Assembly (NCBI GenBank): GCA_944321705.1
Contig: CALUMG010000010.1
Span: 36,273 to 100,272 of the forward strand
Origin: an uncultured Muribaculaceae bacterium
GTDB lineage: Bacteria; Bacteroidota; Bacteroidia; Bacteroidales; Muribaculaceae
DNA length: 64,000 nt
Reading direction: 5' to 3'
Of this stretch, positions 7,611 through 17,575 are shown piece by piece. The position numbers and the translations under genes were made by a program. Within the stretch, counting starts at the first letter, position 1, and each line of letters begins with the position of its first letter. A model generated the notes under the pieces. That model did not search any database. It was not told where the DNA came from and saw only the letters and a program-made list of their open reading frames with translations.

Positions 7611-9083
7611 TTACAATATGCATTTTATTGATGATGAGCCTTCGGTTGAAGATACTACTACGATGTAAACGCCATTGGCAAGGTTGGACATGTCAATGAT
7701 CCCGTCGCAGTCGTTGTAGCTTGCGACCTGCATCCCCGATATTGCATAGACGGTAACGTTGCAACCATTTTCGCCAAGGATGAGTTGCTTGCTGGCTGAG
7801 TCGAAGTAGCATTTTGCATTCTCTATTTTGCTTACGCTTCCACCATCCATTGGAGGCATAAATATAACTTCGCCGAGGGATGAATTGTCTTTCTTGTGGA
7901 AAATAACAGTTTCGATAAGTTCCTCCGTTTGTTCTTCAACATTCCATTTGTTGCCTTGTGCGTAAATGGTGTTTGTACCGTTGTTGTACAAATCATATAG
8001 CACGCCATTGTTGCCATTGTTCAGGAAAGTGTTTCCACCGGGATTGTAATCTTCGGCATTAGGATCATCGGTCTTGCCTATGTTGACATTCCCTCCACCT
8101 ATTACGGTTATTCCCCACAGGTTTTCTTCGATTTGGTTGCCTGTGACGATGGCATTTTGCAAATAGTTGGAATCATAGATGCTGATTCCGCTACCACCGT
8201 TCATGGCATTTGTTTCATATTTGTTGTCGATGATTTTGTTGCCCTTTATGGTTACATTCATTGCACCAAGGGTAGTTATGCCGTAACGATGCTTGCGCAT
8301 GTCGTTGTTTTCGATGACAACATTGTTGCTTCCGCTTGAGCCCAACATGTTGGCAACAGAAATGGCTCCCACCTTGTTTCGTTCGTTCCCTACGAGCGTG
8401 TTGTTCTTGATGATTATGTCACGGTCTCCGCCGATGGTAATGTTGAGTTGTGGCTTGTTGCTGTTTTCCGTATTGTTGTCATAGAAATAGCAATTGTCAA
8501 TCAAGACTCCGTAATTGTAATTTGCGGCACCGCCTATGGCAGGAATCGTGTTTTCGATAAACTCCGAGTCATAAACATTAAGTTGTCCTCCCGATAATGC
8601 CATACTCAGAGCTCCGGCAGATGTTTGTGCGCCATTATTGTATTTAAACGAGCAATTTTCCACAGTTACCTCTTTTCCTGTCCATAGCCTGAGGCCTGCG
8701 TATTCAAAATTCAGGTTTTTTACCAAAGTCTCTTCGCGGGCGTCGCTGAACAATCCTATTCCTTCAGGCTCGTCGGTGTCGGCATTGCGTGTTATCAAGA
8801 CATCGGATTCGGCTTCCAAGTATGCTTCACCTTCGATGCGCAACTGTACTTCGTTACCCATTTTTACGGTGATGCCACTGCCGATGTTGAATTTGTCGCC
8901 TTCGGCTATGGTTATGTTGTCGGCTACAATGAAATCGTTTCCGTCTTTAGTTACACCGCTTTCGGGTATTTCACTTAATGATTGCAGGGTGTATTCTGTT
9001 CCATCGCCTGTGGTAACATATTCGGCAAATGCGGGATAGGCCGAAGATAAAAGAATTGAAGCTAAAAGTAAATGTTTTTTCAT
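7611..9083 (-). CDS. Secreted right-handed beta-helix protein with T9SS sorting domain
   Basis: 490 residues. Residues 1-20 are a signal peptide ending AYPAFA. Residues about 70-380 are repeated short turns rich in Asn, Gly, Ile and Val ('NVVIENNDM', 'NVTIKGNKIIDN', 'AIVTGNQIEENLWGI'), the ladder pattern of right-handed parallel beta-helices found in polysaccharide lyases and adhesins. The final 75 residues ('NVTVYAISGMQVASYN', 'LANGVYIVVVSS', 'SIKCIL') are a T9SS type A sorting domain, so the protein is exported to the surface or medium. No catalytic set can be assigned, so enzyme or adhesin is open. It is a second T9SS client in this window. The upstream region on its strand contains TAAATTTG (9122-9115), a possible -7 box. 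Confidence 0.82.
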   Translation of the reverse strand: MKKHLLLASILLSSAYPAFAEYVTTGDGTEYTLQSLSEIPESGVTKDGNDFIVADNITIAEGDKFNIGSGITVKMGNEVQLRIEGEAYLEAESDVLITRNADTDEPEGIGLFSDAREETLVKNLNFEYAGLRLWTGKEVTVENCSFKYNNGAQTSAGALSMALSGGQLNVYDSEFIENTIPAIGGAANYNYGVLIDNCYFYDNNTENSNKPQLNITIGGDRDIIIKNNTLVGNERNKVGAISVANMLGSSGSNNVVIENNDMRKHRYGITTLGAMNVTIKGNKIIDNKYETNAMNGGSGISIYDSNYLQNAIVTGNQIEENLWGITVIGGGNVNIGKTDDPNAEDYNPGGNTFLNNGNNGVLYDLYNNGTNTIYAQGNKWNVEEQTEELIETVIFHKKDNSSLGEVIFMPPMDGGSVSKIENAKCYFDSASKQLILGENGCNVTVYAISGMQVASYNDCDGIIDMSNLANGVYIVVVSSTEGSSSIKCIL

Positions 9084-9254
9084 ACTTTATTCTCTTTTTT
9101 TAGATTTGACTTCGCAAATTTAAAGATTTATTTTAAATGGATGTAAAAAATATTATAGTTTTTATTTAAAACATTAAATTTAATTACATGTTGTTCGTAT
9201 ATTCGTTATTGATAATGTATAAATATTGATTCGGAGGAAATATGACAAAGGAGT

Positions 9255-9308
9255 GTAATAAATAAGCAAGCCCATTTTTCCCATTACGCTCGACTTTCAT
9301 TAACTTTG
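9255..9308 (+). promoter_or_regulatory. Recurrent promoter element, copy 2 (first of two before the antiporter)
   Basis: Blocks: AATAAGCAAGCCCATTTTTC, CATTACGCTCGACTTTC, TAACTTTG (9301-9308). Same order and spacing as at 6372-6441. Probably an upstream start site for the antiporter gene. Confidence 0.6.
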
Positions 9309-9320
9309 GATAAGATTAGG

Positions 9321-9385
9321 ATGCGTCTTGGCATGACAATTTCAAACAAGTTTGATTGTCCTGCACGAGACTTTCACTATCTTTG
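9321..9385 (+). promoter_or_regulatory. Recurrent promoter element, copy 3 (second before the antiporter)
   Basis: Blocks: GCGTCTTGGCATG, a diverged middle part containing TTCAAACAAGTTTGA (inner palindrome), then CACGAGACTTTCAC and TATCTTTG (9378-9385). The ATG at 9417 lies about 32 bases further, giving a normal short leader. Confidence 0.6.
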
Positions 9386-9416
9386 TATTCAATTATAGAA
9401 AAAGTTAAGTCCGTTC

Positions 9417-11558
9417 ATGAAAGAACTGTTTGATTTCATCGGCCTTGATGCCAATTTGCCAATAACCGACCCGACTTGGATTTTCTTCCTCGTGTTGGTG
9501 ATCATATTGTTTGCGCCAATCGTTTTCGACCGATTGCGCATTCCTCACATCATAGGCATGATTGTGGCCGGTATCATACTTGGTGAACACGGATTTAACA
9601 TTTTGGCACGAGACAGCAGTTTTGAGCTTTTTGGCAAGGTGGGCTTGTATTACATCATGTTCCTTGCAGGGCTTGAGATGAACATGGAAAACTTCAAAAG
9701 CATACGCATGAAGGCAATTGTCCTTGGATTGCTTGCGTTTATAATTCCTTTAGGCATAGGCGTATGGACTAATCTTTCACTGCTCGGCTATGGGTTGGCA
9801 ACTTCGGTGTTGCTTGCGAGTATGTATGCATCGCATACGTTGATTGCATATCCAATAGTCATCAGGTATGGCATAAACAGACAGCGTTCGGTAAGCATCG
9901 CTGTCGGAGGAACGGCAGTAACCGATACACTTACGTTGCTTGTCCTTGCCGTGATAAGCGGTATGTACAAAGGTGAATATTACGAATTGTTTTGGGTTTG
10001 GCTGTTGTTGAAAGTCGTGTTGTTGAGTGTTGTCATCATGTATGTGTTTCCTCGCATCAGCAGGTGGTTTTTCAGGAGATACAGTGACAACGTGGTGCAA
10101 TTCATTTTTGTGCTTGCGATGGTGTTCCTCGGAGCCGGGTTGATGGAGCTTATCGGCATGGAAGGCATTTTAGGGGCGTTTCTTGTGGGACTTGTACTTA
10201 ACAGGTTGATACCACATGTGTCGCCGTTGATGAGTCATCTTGAATTTGTGGGTAACGCGCTGTTCATTCCTTATTTCCTCATAGGCGTGGGGATGTTGAT
10301 AAACATAAACATTCTATTTGGTCATTTTAATTCAATAAAAGTGGCCATGATAATGATTGTCGTGGCCTTGACTGGAAAATGGATAGCTTCGTGGATTACG
10401 CAGAAGATATACAAGATGCACAGGTTGGAGCGCGAGTTGATGTTCGGGTTGAGTAACGCCCAGGCAGCAGCCACGCTTGCGGCTGTACTGGTCGGGTATG
10501 ACATAATTTTGCCATCGGGAGAACGCCTTCTCAATGAAGATGTTTTGAATGGTACGATTTTGCTGATTCTCGTGACATGCATTGTCAGTTCATTTATAAC
10601 AGAGCATGCTGCGAAGCGCATCGTCATGGATGATGCTGAGATAAACGACGAGAAGGAGCAGGTTAAAGAAAGGTTTCTTATTCCTGTCGCCAATCCCGAC
10701 ACGCTTGAAAGTCTTGTAAGCTTGGCCTTGGTGGTGCGTGACGCAAAAGTCCCTGACAACCTCGTGGCACTAAGTGTAACCAACGACAGCAACAATTCGG
10801 TAAAACAGGTGATGCACGGGAAAAGGAATTTGGAACATGCCGCGCAGATTGCCGCGTCGGCCAATGTGAAGATGCGGACCGTGAGCAGGTATGACCTGAA
10901 CATCGCAACCGGCATCATGCATACGGCAAAAGAATGCGAAGCTACCGGAATAATAATAGGTTTGCACTACAAGAAAAGCATCGTCGATTCGTTCTTTGGC
11001 AATCTCACCGAAAACTTGCTGAAGAATGTGTATATACAAGTCATGATAGTTCACTTGCTGATGCCGGTGAACACGTTGCGCCGCATCGTTGTGGCCGTGC
11101 CGCCAAAAGCTGAGTTTGAACACGGATTTGTGAAATGGGTGACCCACATACGTCGCATGAGCAGTCAATTAGGTTGCCGTGTTTATTTTTACGCTCATCC
11201 GCAGACGATGGGGTACATAAGAAGTTGCATGCAAGACAAGCATAGCAATACACGCGTATCTTATTTTGAACTTGACAACTGGAATGACTTGTTATTGTTG
11301 GCCAATCAGGTGAATTACGACCATTTGCTCGTGATCATAAGTTCTCGGCGAGGTTTTATATCTTATGATTCTTCATTTGAAAGATTGCCGATGCAGATTT
11401 CAAAGTATTTTAACAATAACAGTGTCATGGTGCTTTATCCTGAACAAAAAGGTGAGCCTAACGAAAGCCTTTCTTTCACTAATCCGCACGGATGGAGCGA
11501 GGCTCAATATTATGACAAAGTGGGGCACTGGATTTCAAAATTACTGCATAAAAATTAA
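9417..11558 (+). CDS. CPA2-family cation:proton antiporter with C-terminal Usp-like region
   Basis: 713 residues. Residues about 15-400 hold roughly 12 hydrophobic segments with the CPA2/KefB pattern ('FDRLRIPHIIGMIVAGIILGEHGF', shown here in pieces: FDRLRIPHII, GMIVAGIILG), 'MFLAGLEMNME' and 'LLGAFLVGLVLNRLIP'-like 'EGILGAFLVGLVLNR'. Residues about 425-700 are cytoplasmic, with 'RFLIPVANPDTLESLVSLAL' and 'IIIGLHYKKSIVDSFFG', resembling one or two universal-stress-type nucleotide-binding domains. It would exchange Na+ or K+ for H+ at the inner membrane for pH or ion homeostasis, gated by the C-terminal part. It is monocistronic, with two upstream copies of the recurrent promoter element. Ion specificity is unknown. 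Confidence 0.85.
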   Translation: MKELFDFIGLDANLPITDPTWIFFLVLVIILFAPIVFDRLRIPHIIGMIVAGIILGEHGFNILARDSSFELFGKVGLYYIMFLAGLEMNMENFKSIRMKAIVLGLLAFIIPLGIGVWTNLSLLGYGLATSVLLASMYASHTLIAYPIVIRYGINRQRSVSIAVGGTAVTDTLTLLVLAVISGMYKGEYYELFWVWLLLKVVLLSVVIMYVFPRISRWFFRRYSDNVVQFIFVLAMVFLGAGLMELIGMEGILGAFLVGLVLNRLIPHVSPLMSHLEFVGNALFIPYFLIGVGMLININILFGHFNSIKVAMIMIVVALTGKWIASWITQKIYKMHRLERELMFGLSNAQAAATLAAVLVGYDIILPSGERLLNEDVLNGTILLILVTCIVSSFITEHAAKRIVMDDAEINDEKEQVKERFLIPVANPDTLESLVSLALVVRDAKVPDNLVALSVTNDSNNSVKQVMHGKRNLEHAAQIAASANVKMRTVSRYDLNIATGIMHTAKECEATGIIIGLHYKKSIVDSFFGNLTENLLKNVYIQVMIVHLLMPVNTLRRIVVAVPPKAEFEHGFVKWVTHIRRMSSQLGCRVYFYAHPQTMGYIRSCMQDKHSNTRVSYFELDNWNDLLLLANQVNYDHLLVIISSRRGFISYDSSFERLPMQISKYFNNNSVMVLYPEQKGEPNESLSFTNPHGWSEAQYYDKVGHWISKLLHKN

Positions 11559-11595
11559 CCGCACCGTCATGCGATTGGAGCATTCGGGTGCGGTT
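11557..11595. terminator. Terminator between antiporter and GlmU-like gene
   Basis: Stem AACCGCACC (11557-11565) with GGTGCGGTT (11587-11595) and an inner ATGC/GCAT pairing. The first arm overlaps the antiporter stop codon; the flanking genes converge. Confidence 0.7.
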
Positions 11596-11622
11596 GTCTC
11601 TTACAAAAAACACGCTGAAAGA

Positions 11623-12822
11623 TTATTTGTAGCCTTCGGCAATGTTGTAAATGGCTAAGAATATTTCTTTGTCTATATCGGTCAATTCCACATTTCGCCG
11701 AGCCATAACCCGTTTTGCAATATCAAAGAATTTGGGTAGAGATACGTCGGTGAAGCCTGCGGTGGAACCTTCGGAAAATGATGCGACGAAATTGCGAGGG
11801 AATCCCGCTCCGTGGATGTTTACACCTACGCCTATCACGGTAGCCGTGTTGAACATGCAGTTGATGCCGGCCTTGGAGTGGTCGCCCATGATAAGACCGC
11901 AAAATTGCAATCCTGTTTTGAGGAACCTGTGGGCAGGGTAGTTCCATAATTTTATTTCAGTGTAGTCGTTTTTCAAGTTGGAAGCCGTTGTGCCACCTCC
12001 CAAGTTGCACCATTCGCCGATGACTGCGTTACCGAGGAATCCGTCATGTGCCTTGTTGCTATATCCAATCATTACCACATTGTTCAGTTCTCCGCCAACT
12101 TTGCAGTAGGGGCCGAGCGTGGTAGCTCCGTAAATTTTGGTTCCCATGTTTACCTGGCTGTGCTCGCAGGCTGCGAAAGGAGCCCTGATGCATGATCCTT
12201 CCATGATGGTAGCGTCTTTGCCTATATATATTGGCCCGTTTGTGACATTTATTATAGCACCTTCGATGCTTGCGCCTTCTTCAATGAATATTTTTGATGT
12301 GCCGTCGTCAAATTCATGATCACCTATCATGCGGTTCGTAGGACTGAGGGTTTGTGATTTTCGCCCTGCGGTCAATCTGAAGAAATCGAGGTGTAGCTGC
12401 TCATCGTTGTGCATGAAGATGTCGTAAAGCCATTTTACTTGTTTTGGCTCGTCAGTCAGGGCCTTGATGGATGCAAATTGACGTTTTTCAAAATCATCCA
12501 TGGTGCCATGAAAGGCAATGACCGATTCGCCATATTTCAATGCTTGCCCTTTTTCAAGGTTTAATATCGTTTCGGTGAGTGTTGTATCGGGATATACATG
12601 CCCGGCAATGAAATAATTGTCGTCGGTTATTGTTGTTGGAAATTTTTTCATGAGGTAAGATTCGGCCAACGACGAGAAATTGGCTTCCTTGATGAAATAT
12701 TGCCATTTCTCGTAGATCGTGGTTATGCCGATGCGTATTTGAGAAACAGGCCTTGTGTAGGATATAGGCAACAGATTCATGTGAATGTCGTGGTCGTCGA
12801 AAATAATTATATTCTTCATCAT
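11623..12822 (-). CDS. GlmU-like protein with left-handed beta-helix (putative sugar-nucleotidyltransferase)
   Basis: 399 residues from ATG 12822 (MMKNIIIFDDHD). The frame is open to 13005, but that extension does not fit the family, and ATG 12819 is equally possible. The N-terminal part has 'MNLLPISYTRPVSQIRIGITTIYEKW', given here as LLPISYTRPVSQIRIG, the substitute for the pyrophosphorylase loop seen in Bacteroidetes GlmU-like proteins. Residues about 215-370 carry hexapeptide repeats ('IEEGASIEGAIIN', 'IYIGKDATIMEGSCI', 'GTKIYGATTLGPYC') that fold as a left-handed beta-helix and bind acetyl-CoA in acyltransferases. Likely role: UDP-GlcNAc or other sugar-nucleotide formation for cell-wall or surface glycans; the exact substrate is uncertain. 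It converges on the antiporter gene and is divergent from rfbC. Confidence 0.75.
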   Translation of the reverse strand: MMKNIIIFDDHDIHMNLLPISYTRPVSQIRIGITTIYEKWQYFIKEANFSSLAESYLMKKFPTTITDDNYFIAGHVYPDTTLTETILNLEKGQALKYGESVIAFHGTMDDFEKRQFASIKALTDEPKQVKWLYDIFMHNDEQLHLDFFRLTAGRKSQTLSPTNRMIGDHEFDDGTSKIFIEEGASIEGAIINVTNGPIYIGKDATIMEGSCIRAPFAACEHSQVNMGTKIYGATTLGPYCKVGGELNNVVMIGYSNKAHDGFLGNAVIGEWCNLGGGTTASNLKNDYTEIKLWNYPAHRFLKTGLQFCGLIMGDHSKAGINCMFNTATVIGVGVNIHGAGFPRNFVASFSEGSTAGFTDVSLPKFFDIAKRVMARRNVELTDIDKEIFLAIYNIAEGYK

Positions 12823-13051
12823 GCTTATTTTGGTTTGTTTTTTGTGAAACAATAGCGGGATGTTATTGGAGTTTGTATGGATGACGTTCCATAATGGTTG
12901 AATGTTGCAATAAGTGTCCCTGTCATCGCAAAGGTAATGTAAATTTTCAATAGCTATTTCTCGAAGCATCAAAAAAACGACTTTATAGGGTGAATTGGCT
13001 TTCATGGTTATGTTTTTTGGGGTCGAGTTGTCTTTGAATTTGAATGAGGTT

Positions 13052-13120
13052 GGTTTCGTTTCGGCAATGAAAAATAAATATGCTCATTTTTCTCATTGCG
13101 CTCAACTTGCACTATCTTTG
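13052..13120 (+). promoter_or_regulatory. Recurrent promoter element, copy 4 (before rfbC)
   Basis: Blocks: CGTTTCGGCAATG, AAATAAATATGCTCATTTTT, CTCATTGCGCTCAACTTGC, TATCTTTG (13113-13120). It aligns along its whole length with copy 1 before the argE-like gene. The rfbC ATG at 13146 is 25 bases further on. Confidence 0.65.
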
Positions 13121-13145
13121 CCGATGCGTGCAAAATATATTAAAG

Positions 13146-13697
13146 ATGTCGATGAATTTCATAGAACAGGCAATAAAAGGTGTGTGGGTGATAGAACCCG
13201 TGAGATATGGAGACAACCGTGGATACTTTTGCGAAACATTTAAGAAAGAAGAATTTGAAGCTGCAATAGGAAAGGTGGATTTTATCCAGGATAATGAATC
13301 GGTGTCAACTTACGGCGTGTTGCGTGGATTGCACTTCCAAAAAGGCCAATGGAGCCAGGCGAAGCTCGTGAGGGTGTCGCAAGGACGAGTCGTGGACGTG
13401 GTGGTAGACCTGCGCAATGGGTCTCCGACATGGGGTAAGCATCTGATGGTGGAATTGAGCCAGGAAAACGGCCGGCAGATGTTTGTCCCTCGCGGTTTTG
13501 CCCATGGGTTTGTCGTTTTGAGTGAGGTTGCCCAATTTCAATATAAAGTAGATAATAAATACGCGCCTGAATTTGAAGCAACGTTAAAATTTGATGACGA
13601 GGATCTGGCCATAGAGTGGCCTATTGACAAGCGCGACATTAAATTATCGGAAAAAGACAGACACGGCATGCCTTTAAAAGAATATAAAAATATATAA
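13146..13697 (+). CDS. rfbC: dTDP-4-dehydrorhamnose 3,5-epimerase
   Basis: 183 residues, normal for RmlC/RfbC. It converts dTDP-4-keto-6-deoxyglucose to dTDP-4-keto-rhamnose on the way to dTDP-L-rhamnose. Seen: 'GVWVIEPVRYGDNRGYFCET' with the conserved Arg, 'FIQDNESVSTYGVLRGLHFQ' containing the catalytic His in RGLHFQ, 'MFVPRGFAHGFVVLSE' with a cupin His, and the substrate Tyr segment 'VDNKYAPE'. ATG 13146 is chosen because it gives the family N-terminus and follows the -7 box at a normal distance; ATG 13152 is an alternative. No other rml gene is adjacent, so it acts with enzymes encoded elsewhere. Product probably feeds surface polysaccharide. Confidence 0.93.
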   Translation: MSMNFIEQAIKGVWVIEPVRYGDNRGYFCETFKKEEFEAAIGKVDFIQDNESVSTYGVLRGLHFQKGQWSQAKLVRVSQGRVVDVVVDLRNGSPTWGKHLMVELSQENGRQMFVPRGFAHGFVVLSEVAQFQYKVDNKYAPEFEATLKFDDEDLAIEWPIDKRDIKLSEKDRHGMPLKEYKNI

Positions 13698-13788
13698 AAT
13701 AACATAAATGAATAATACCTAAATCCTTTATTTAAAGCCATTCGAGACGGCAGAAGCCTTTTGGCGTGTATATTTTAGGTGTAAAACA

Positions 13789-13820
13789 TTTGGTAGTTAG
13801 ATTATTAGTTGTTATCTTTG
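13789..13820 (+). promoter_or_regulatory. Main promoter of the str-S10-spc-alpha ribosomal cluster
   Basis: TTTG (13789-13792), a 20-base spacer, TATCTTTG (13813-13820): an exact consensus. The start of rpsL is 131 bases downstream, leaving a leader of about 125 bases that could carry regulatory structure. Confidence 0.85.
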
Positions 13821-13950
13821 CGCAGTTTTTCGGCCCGGGTCGTGTGAATTGTTCCATAACTTGTTGATTTGATGGGATAAATGAGCAATGCCAGGGTCAT
13901 GAAGCAAGGATTGAAGATAATAATTTTAATAAAAGCAAAAAAGAACTAAG

Positions 13951-14337
13951 ATGCCTACAATTCAACAATTGGTGAGAAAAGGCCGAGTAGCGTTGGAGGA
14001 CAAGAGCAAGTCTCCTGCATTGGATTCATGCCCGCAAAGACGCGGCGTGTGCGTTCGCGTTTATACCACTACGCCTAAGAAACCTAATTCTGCAATGCGT
14101 AAAGTTGCGCGTGTTAGGTTGACCAACGGTAAGGAAGTAAACTCTTACATTCCGGGAGAAGGACACAACTTGCAAGAGCACTCAATCGTAATGGTGCGTG
14201 GCGGACGTGTTAAGGACCTTCCGGGTGTTCGTTATCACATTATTAGAGGTACTTTGGATACCGCAGGTGTTGCAGGTCGCACACAACGTCGTTCGAAATA
14301 CGGTGCTAAGCGTCCTAAAGCCGGAGCTAAGAAGTAA
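13951..14337 (+). CDS. rpsL: 30S ribosomal protein S12
   Basis: 128 residues. S12 sits at the decoding centre of the 30S subunit and monitors codon-anticodon pairing. The PNSA loop ('[16 protein letters not shown]') and '[13 protein letters not shown]' are intact, including the two lysines whose change gives streptomycin resistance in Escherichia coli (Lys43 and Lys88 equivalents), so a sensitive wild-type form is expected. The Asp of KDLPGV is the usual methylthiolation site. It is the first gene after the consensus promoter at 13789 and heads the str part (rpsL-rpsG-fusA) of the cluster. Confidence 0.98.
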   Translation: MPTIQQLVRKGRVALEDKSKSPALDSCPQRRGVCVRVYTTTPKKPNSAMRKVARVRLTNGKEVNSYIPGEGHNLQEHSIVMVRGGRVKDLPGVRYHIIRGTLDTAGVAGRTQRRSKYGAKRPKAGAKK

Positions 14338-14547
14338 TTCCAAGGAATCCGACCGGTACTTACTCAGATTCTGCAATCCCGTCGGCAGATAAACAAAAAA
14401 AAGGACGGCATAAATTAAGGATTAATAAACTTAGTTTTTGATTTTATTGGATTGATTATTACGGTTGAGTAAATGGCATTAGAGAATGTCGTTGAAGATG
14501 TAAGAACAACAGCCAAGCGAACAAAAACGCAATTTTTACAAAACAAG

Positions 14548-15024
14548 ATGAGAAAGGCAAAACCAAAGAAAAGGATCGTATTGCCAGATCCTGTGTTCGG
14601 TGATGTAAGAGTTTCGAAATTCGTTAATCACCTCATGTATGACGGTAAGAAAAATACTTCATATACAATATTCTATACCGCACTCGAATTAGTAAAGAAA
14701 AAATTGCCTAACGAGGAAAAGGAAGCCCTCGAAATATGGAAGAAGGCGTTGGAAAACATTACGCCTCAAGTGGAAGTCAAGTCTCGCCGTGTGGGCGGAG
14801 CAACATTCCAGGTTCCTACTGAGATCCGTCCGGATCGCAAGGAGTCAATATCAATGAAAAATCTTATCTCTTACGCTCGCAAGCGCGGCGGCAAAACAAT
14901 GGCCGAGAAGTTGGCATCTGAAATCGTAGATGCATTCAACGAACAAGGCGGTGCATTCAAGCGCAAAGAAGACATGCACAGAATGGCCGAAGCTAACCGA
15001 GCATTTGCACATTTCAGATTTTAA
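14548..15024 (+). CDS. rpsG: 30S ribosomal protein S7
   Basis: 158 residues from ATG 14548 (MRKAKPKKR), which matches the S7 start used in related Bacteroidetes. An in-frame ATG at 14473 would add 25 residues that are not S7-like, so it is not preferred, though its use cannot be excluded. S7 nucleates folding of the 3' domain of 16S rRNA and lines the E site. Conserved '[19 protein letters not shown]' and the C-terminal '[16 protein letters not shown]' are present. About 210 bases separate it from rpsL, a longer gap than elsewhere in the cluster. Confidence 0.96.
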   Translation: MRKAKPKKRIVLPDPVFGDVRVSKFVNHLMYDGKKNTSYTIFYTALELVKKKLPNEEKEALEIWKKALENITPQVEVKSRRVGGATFQVPTEIRPDRKESISMKNLISYARKRGGKTMAEKLASEIVDAFNEQGGAFKRKEDMHRMAEANRAFAHFRF

Positions 15025-15048
15025 TTGATTTACATAGAGGAATAAAAA

Positions 15049-17175
15049 ATGGCTACAACAGACGCACAATTAGTTTTTACGCGTAACATCGGTATCATGG
15101 CTCACATCGATGCCGGTAAAACAACCACGTCCGAACGTATTTTGTTCTACACCGGATTGACTCACAAAATCGGTGAGGTGCATGACGGTGCCGCAACCAT
15201 GGACTGGATGGAGCAAGAGCAAGAAAGAGGCATCACAATCACCTCGGCTGCGACTACTACTTTCTGGAACTATGGTGGAAAGAAATACAAAATCAACTTG
15301 ATTGATACTCCGGGACACGTTGACTTCACTGTTGAAGTTGAACGTTCTCTCCGCGTCCTTGATGGCGCAGTTGCTACATTTTGCGCCGTTGGTGGCGTAG
15401 AACCGCAGTCTGAAACAGTTTGGCGCCAAGCTGACAAATATAACGTTCCGAGAATCGGATATGTGAACAAGATGGACCGTTCAGGTGCAAACTTCTTTGA
15501 GGTGGTTCGCCAAATGAAGGAAATCCTTGGTGCAAATCCTTGTCCAATCCAAGTTCCTATCGGAGCAGAAGAAACATTCAAGGGAGTTGTCGACCTTATT
15601 TCGATGCAAGCCTTGGTATGGCACGATGAAACCATGGGTGCTGAGTACACTCGTGGAGAAATTCCTGCCAACATGCTTGCAGAGTGCGAAGAATGGCGTG
15701 ACAAGATGCTTGAAAGCATCGCTGAATTTGATGATGACTTGATGGCAAAATATTTTGACGATCCTTCTACTATCACAGAGGAAGAAATCAAGCGCGCTTT
15801 GCGTAATGCAACTTTGCAAATGAAGATTGTTCCTATGTTGTGCGGTAGCTCGTTCAAGAACAAGGGCGTTCAAACTTTGCTCGATGCAGTTTGCGCTTAT
15901 TTGCCAAGCCCTGAAGACTCCAAGGAGGTTGTAGGACACGCTATGGATGATCCTGAAACCGAAATTTCTCGCAAGCCATTGTTCGAAGAGCCTATGTGCG
16001 CTCTCGCGTTCAAGATTGCAACCGACCCTTATGTAGGACGTCTTGTATTCTTCCGTGTTTATTCGGGTAAAATCGATGCAGGTAGCTATGTGCTTAACTC
16101 TCGCTCGGGTAAGAAGGAACGCATCTCGCGTTTGTTCCAAATGCACTCTAACAAGCAAAACCCGATGGAATCAATCGGTTGTGGAGACATTGGAGCAGGA
16201 GTTGGTTTCAAGGATATCCGCACAGGCGATACTTTGTGTGACGAGAACCATCCTATCGTTCTTGAAGCAATGGATTTCCCGGAACCGGTTATCGGTATCG
16301 CAGTAGAGCCTAAGACTCAAAAAGACCTTGACAAACTCGGTGTGGGCTTGCAAAAGTTGGCCGAAGAAGACCCAACATTCCGTGTGCAAACCAACGAGGA
16401 AACAGGTCAAACCGTCATCAGCGGTATGGGTGAGTTGCACCTTGACATCATTATCGACCGTCTGCGTCGTGAATTCAAGGTTGAATGTAACCAAGGCCGT
16501 CCGCAAGTAACATATAAAGAGGCTATTACCAAGCCGGTTGAAATTCGTGAAGTATTCAAGAAACAAACCGGTGGTCGTGGTAAGTTTGCCGATATTATTG
16601 TAAGAGTTGAACCGGTAGACGAAGGCTTCGAAGGTGGCTTGCAATTCATCGACGAAGTGAAGGGTGGTAACATTCCTAAGGAATTCATTCCGGCTATTCA
16701 AAAAGGTTTCACCACTGCAATGAAGAATGGCGTACTTGCAGGCTTCCCGGTAGAACATTTGAAAGTTACCGTAATCGACGGTTCTTTCCACCCGGTAGAC
16801 TCAGACCAGTTGTCATTTGAACTCTGTGCCATCCAAGCATTCAAGAAAGCTTGCGAGCAAGCAGGGCCGGTATTGCTTGAGCCTATCATGAAGGTTGAAG
16901 TTGTTACTCCGGAAGAAAGCATGGGTGACGTAATCGGAGACCTTAACAAGCGCAGAGGCCAGGTAGAAGCTATGGAATCAAGCCGCAGCGGTGCTCGCAT
17001 CGTGAAAGCAAAAGCTCCGCTTGCCGAAATGTTCGGTTATGTGACAGCATTGCGTACCATTACTTCCGGTCGTGCGACATCTACCATGTCGTTCTCTCAC
17101 TATGCAGAAGTCAGCACTTCGATAGCTCGTCAAGTATTGACCGAATGCAAGGGACGTGTGGATTTATTGAAGTAA
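15049..17175 (+). CDS. fusA: Elongation factor G
   Basis: 708 residues. EF-G is the GTPase that drives translocation of tRNA and mRNA on the ribosome and, with RRF, ribosome recycling. G-motifs: 'AHIDAGKTT' (residues 18-26), 'RGITITSA', 'DTPGHVDF', 'NKMDR'. Domains III-V follow: '[14 protein letters not shown]', '[16 protein letters not shown]' and '[15 protein letters not shown]'. It lies between rpsG and rpsJ; tuf is not part of the cluster here. It is the only EF-G in the window, and Bacteroidetes may carry a second copy elsewhere. Confidence 0.98.
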   Translation: MATTDAQLVFTRNIGIMAHIDAGKTTTSERILFYTGLTHKIGEVHDGAATMDWMEQEQERGITITSAATTTFWNYGGKKYKINLIDTPGHVDFTVEVERSLRVLDGAVATFCAVGGVEPQSETVWRQADKYNVPRIGYVNKMDRSGANFFEVVRQMKEILGANPCPIQVPIGAEETFKGVVDLISMQALVWHDETMGAEYTRGEIPANMLAECEEWRDKMLESIAEFDDDLMAKYFDDPSTITEEEIKRALRNATLQMKIVPMLCGSSFKNKGVQTLLDAVCAYLPSPEDSKEVVGHAMDDPETEISRKPLFEEPMCALAFKIATDPYVGRLVFFRVYSGKIDAGSYVLNSRSGKKERISRLFQMHSNKQNPMESIGCGDIGAGVGFKDIRTGDTLCDENHPIVLEAMDFPEPVIGIAVEPKTQKDLDKLGVGLQKLAEEDPTFRVQTNEETGQTVISGMGELHLDIIIDRLRREFKVECNQGRPQVTYKEAITKPVEIREVFKKQTGGRGKFADIIVRVEPVDEGFEGGLQFIDEVKGGNIPKEFIPAIQKGFTTAMKNGVLAGFPVEHLKVTVIDGSFHPVDSDQLSFELCAIQAFKKACEQAGPVLLEPIMKVEVVTPEESMGDVIGDLNKRRGQVEAMESSRSGARIVKAKAPLAEMFGYVTALRTITSGRATSTMSFSHYAEVSTSIARQVLTECKGRVDLLK

Positions 17176-17197
17176 AATTCATTACCAATTAATAAAT

Positions 17198-17503
17198 ATG
17201 AATCAAAAAATCAGAATTAAATTGAAGTCTTACGATCACAACTTGGTTGACAAATCGGCCGAGAAGATTGTAAAGACTGTGAAGGCCACGGGTGCTGTTG
17301 TCAGCGGTCCAATTCCATTGCCTACGCACAAACGTATCTTCACTGTGAACCGTTCCACATTCGTGAACAAGAAGTCCAGGGAACAGTTTCAATTGTCTTC
17401 GTTCAAGAGACTCATTGATATCTACAACTCGACTGCCAAGACTGTCGACGCGTTGATGAAACTTGAGTTGCCAAGTGGCGTAGCAGTTGAAATCAAGGTG
17501 TGA
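17198..17503 (+). CDS. rpsJ: 30S ribosomal protein S10
   Basis: 101 residues. S10 binds the head of the 30S subunit and also acts as NusE in antitermination. The signature '[29 protein letters not shown]' is present (shown in part: [18 protein letters not shown]). It starts 22 bases after fusA and begins the S10 section of the cluster. Confidence 0.98.
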   Translation: MNQKIRIKLKSYDHNLVDKSAEKIVKTVKATGAVVSGPIPLPTHKRIFTVNRSTFVNKKSREQFQLSSFKRLIDIYNSTAKTVDALMKLELPSGVAVEIKV

Positions 17504-17575
17504 CAAATCAATGTAAATGGTTCACAACCGAATAAACAAGAAAAGTGATAAGTAAGAATTTTAAAATTAAGTGAA

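Noticed and set aside
12823..13005. N-terminal extension of the GlmU-like protein
   Set aside because: The extension is not family-like; the nucleotidyltransferase start is MKNIIIFDD.
14473..14547. Upstream ATG of rpsG adding 25 residues
   Set aside because: S7 proteins of this phylum start at MRKAKPKKR; the extra residues are not S7-like, though an unusual leader peptide cannot be excluded.
15270..16791. Long antisense frames across fusA (and similar ones over porW and rpoA)
   Set aside because: Shadow frames of strongly coding sequence, with no start signals or domains.
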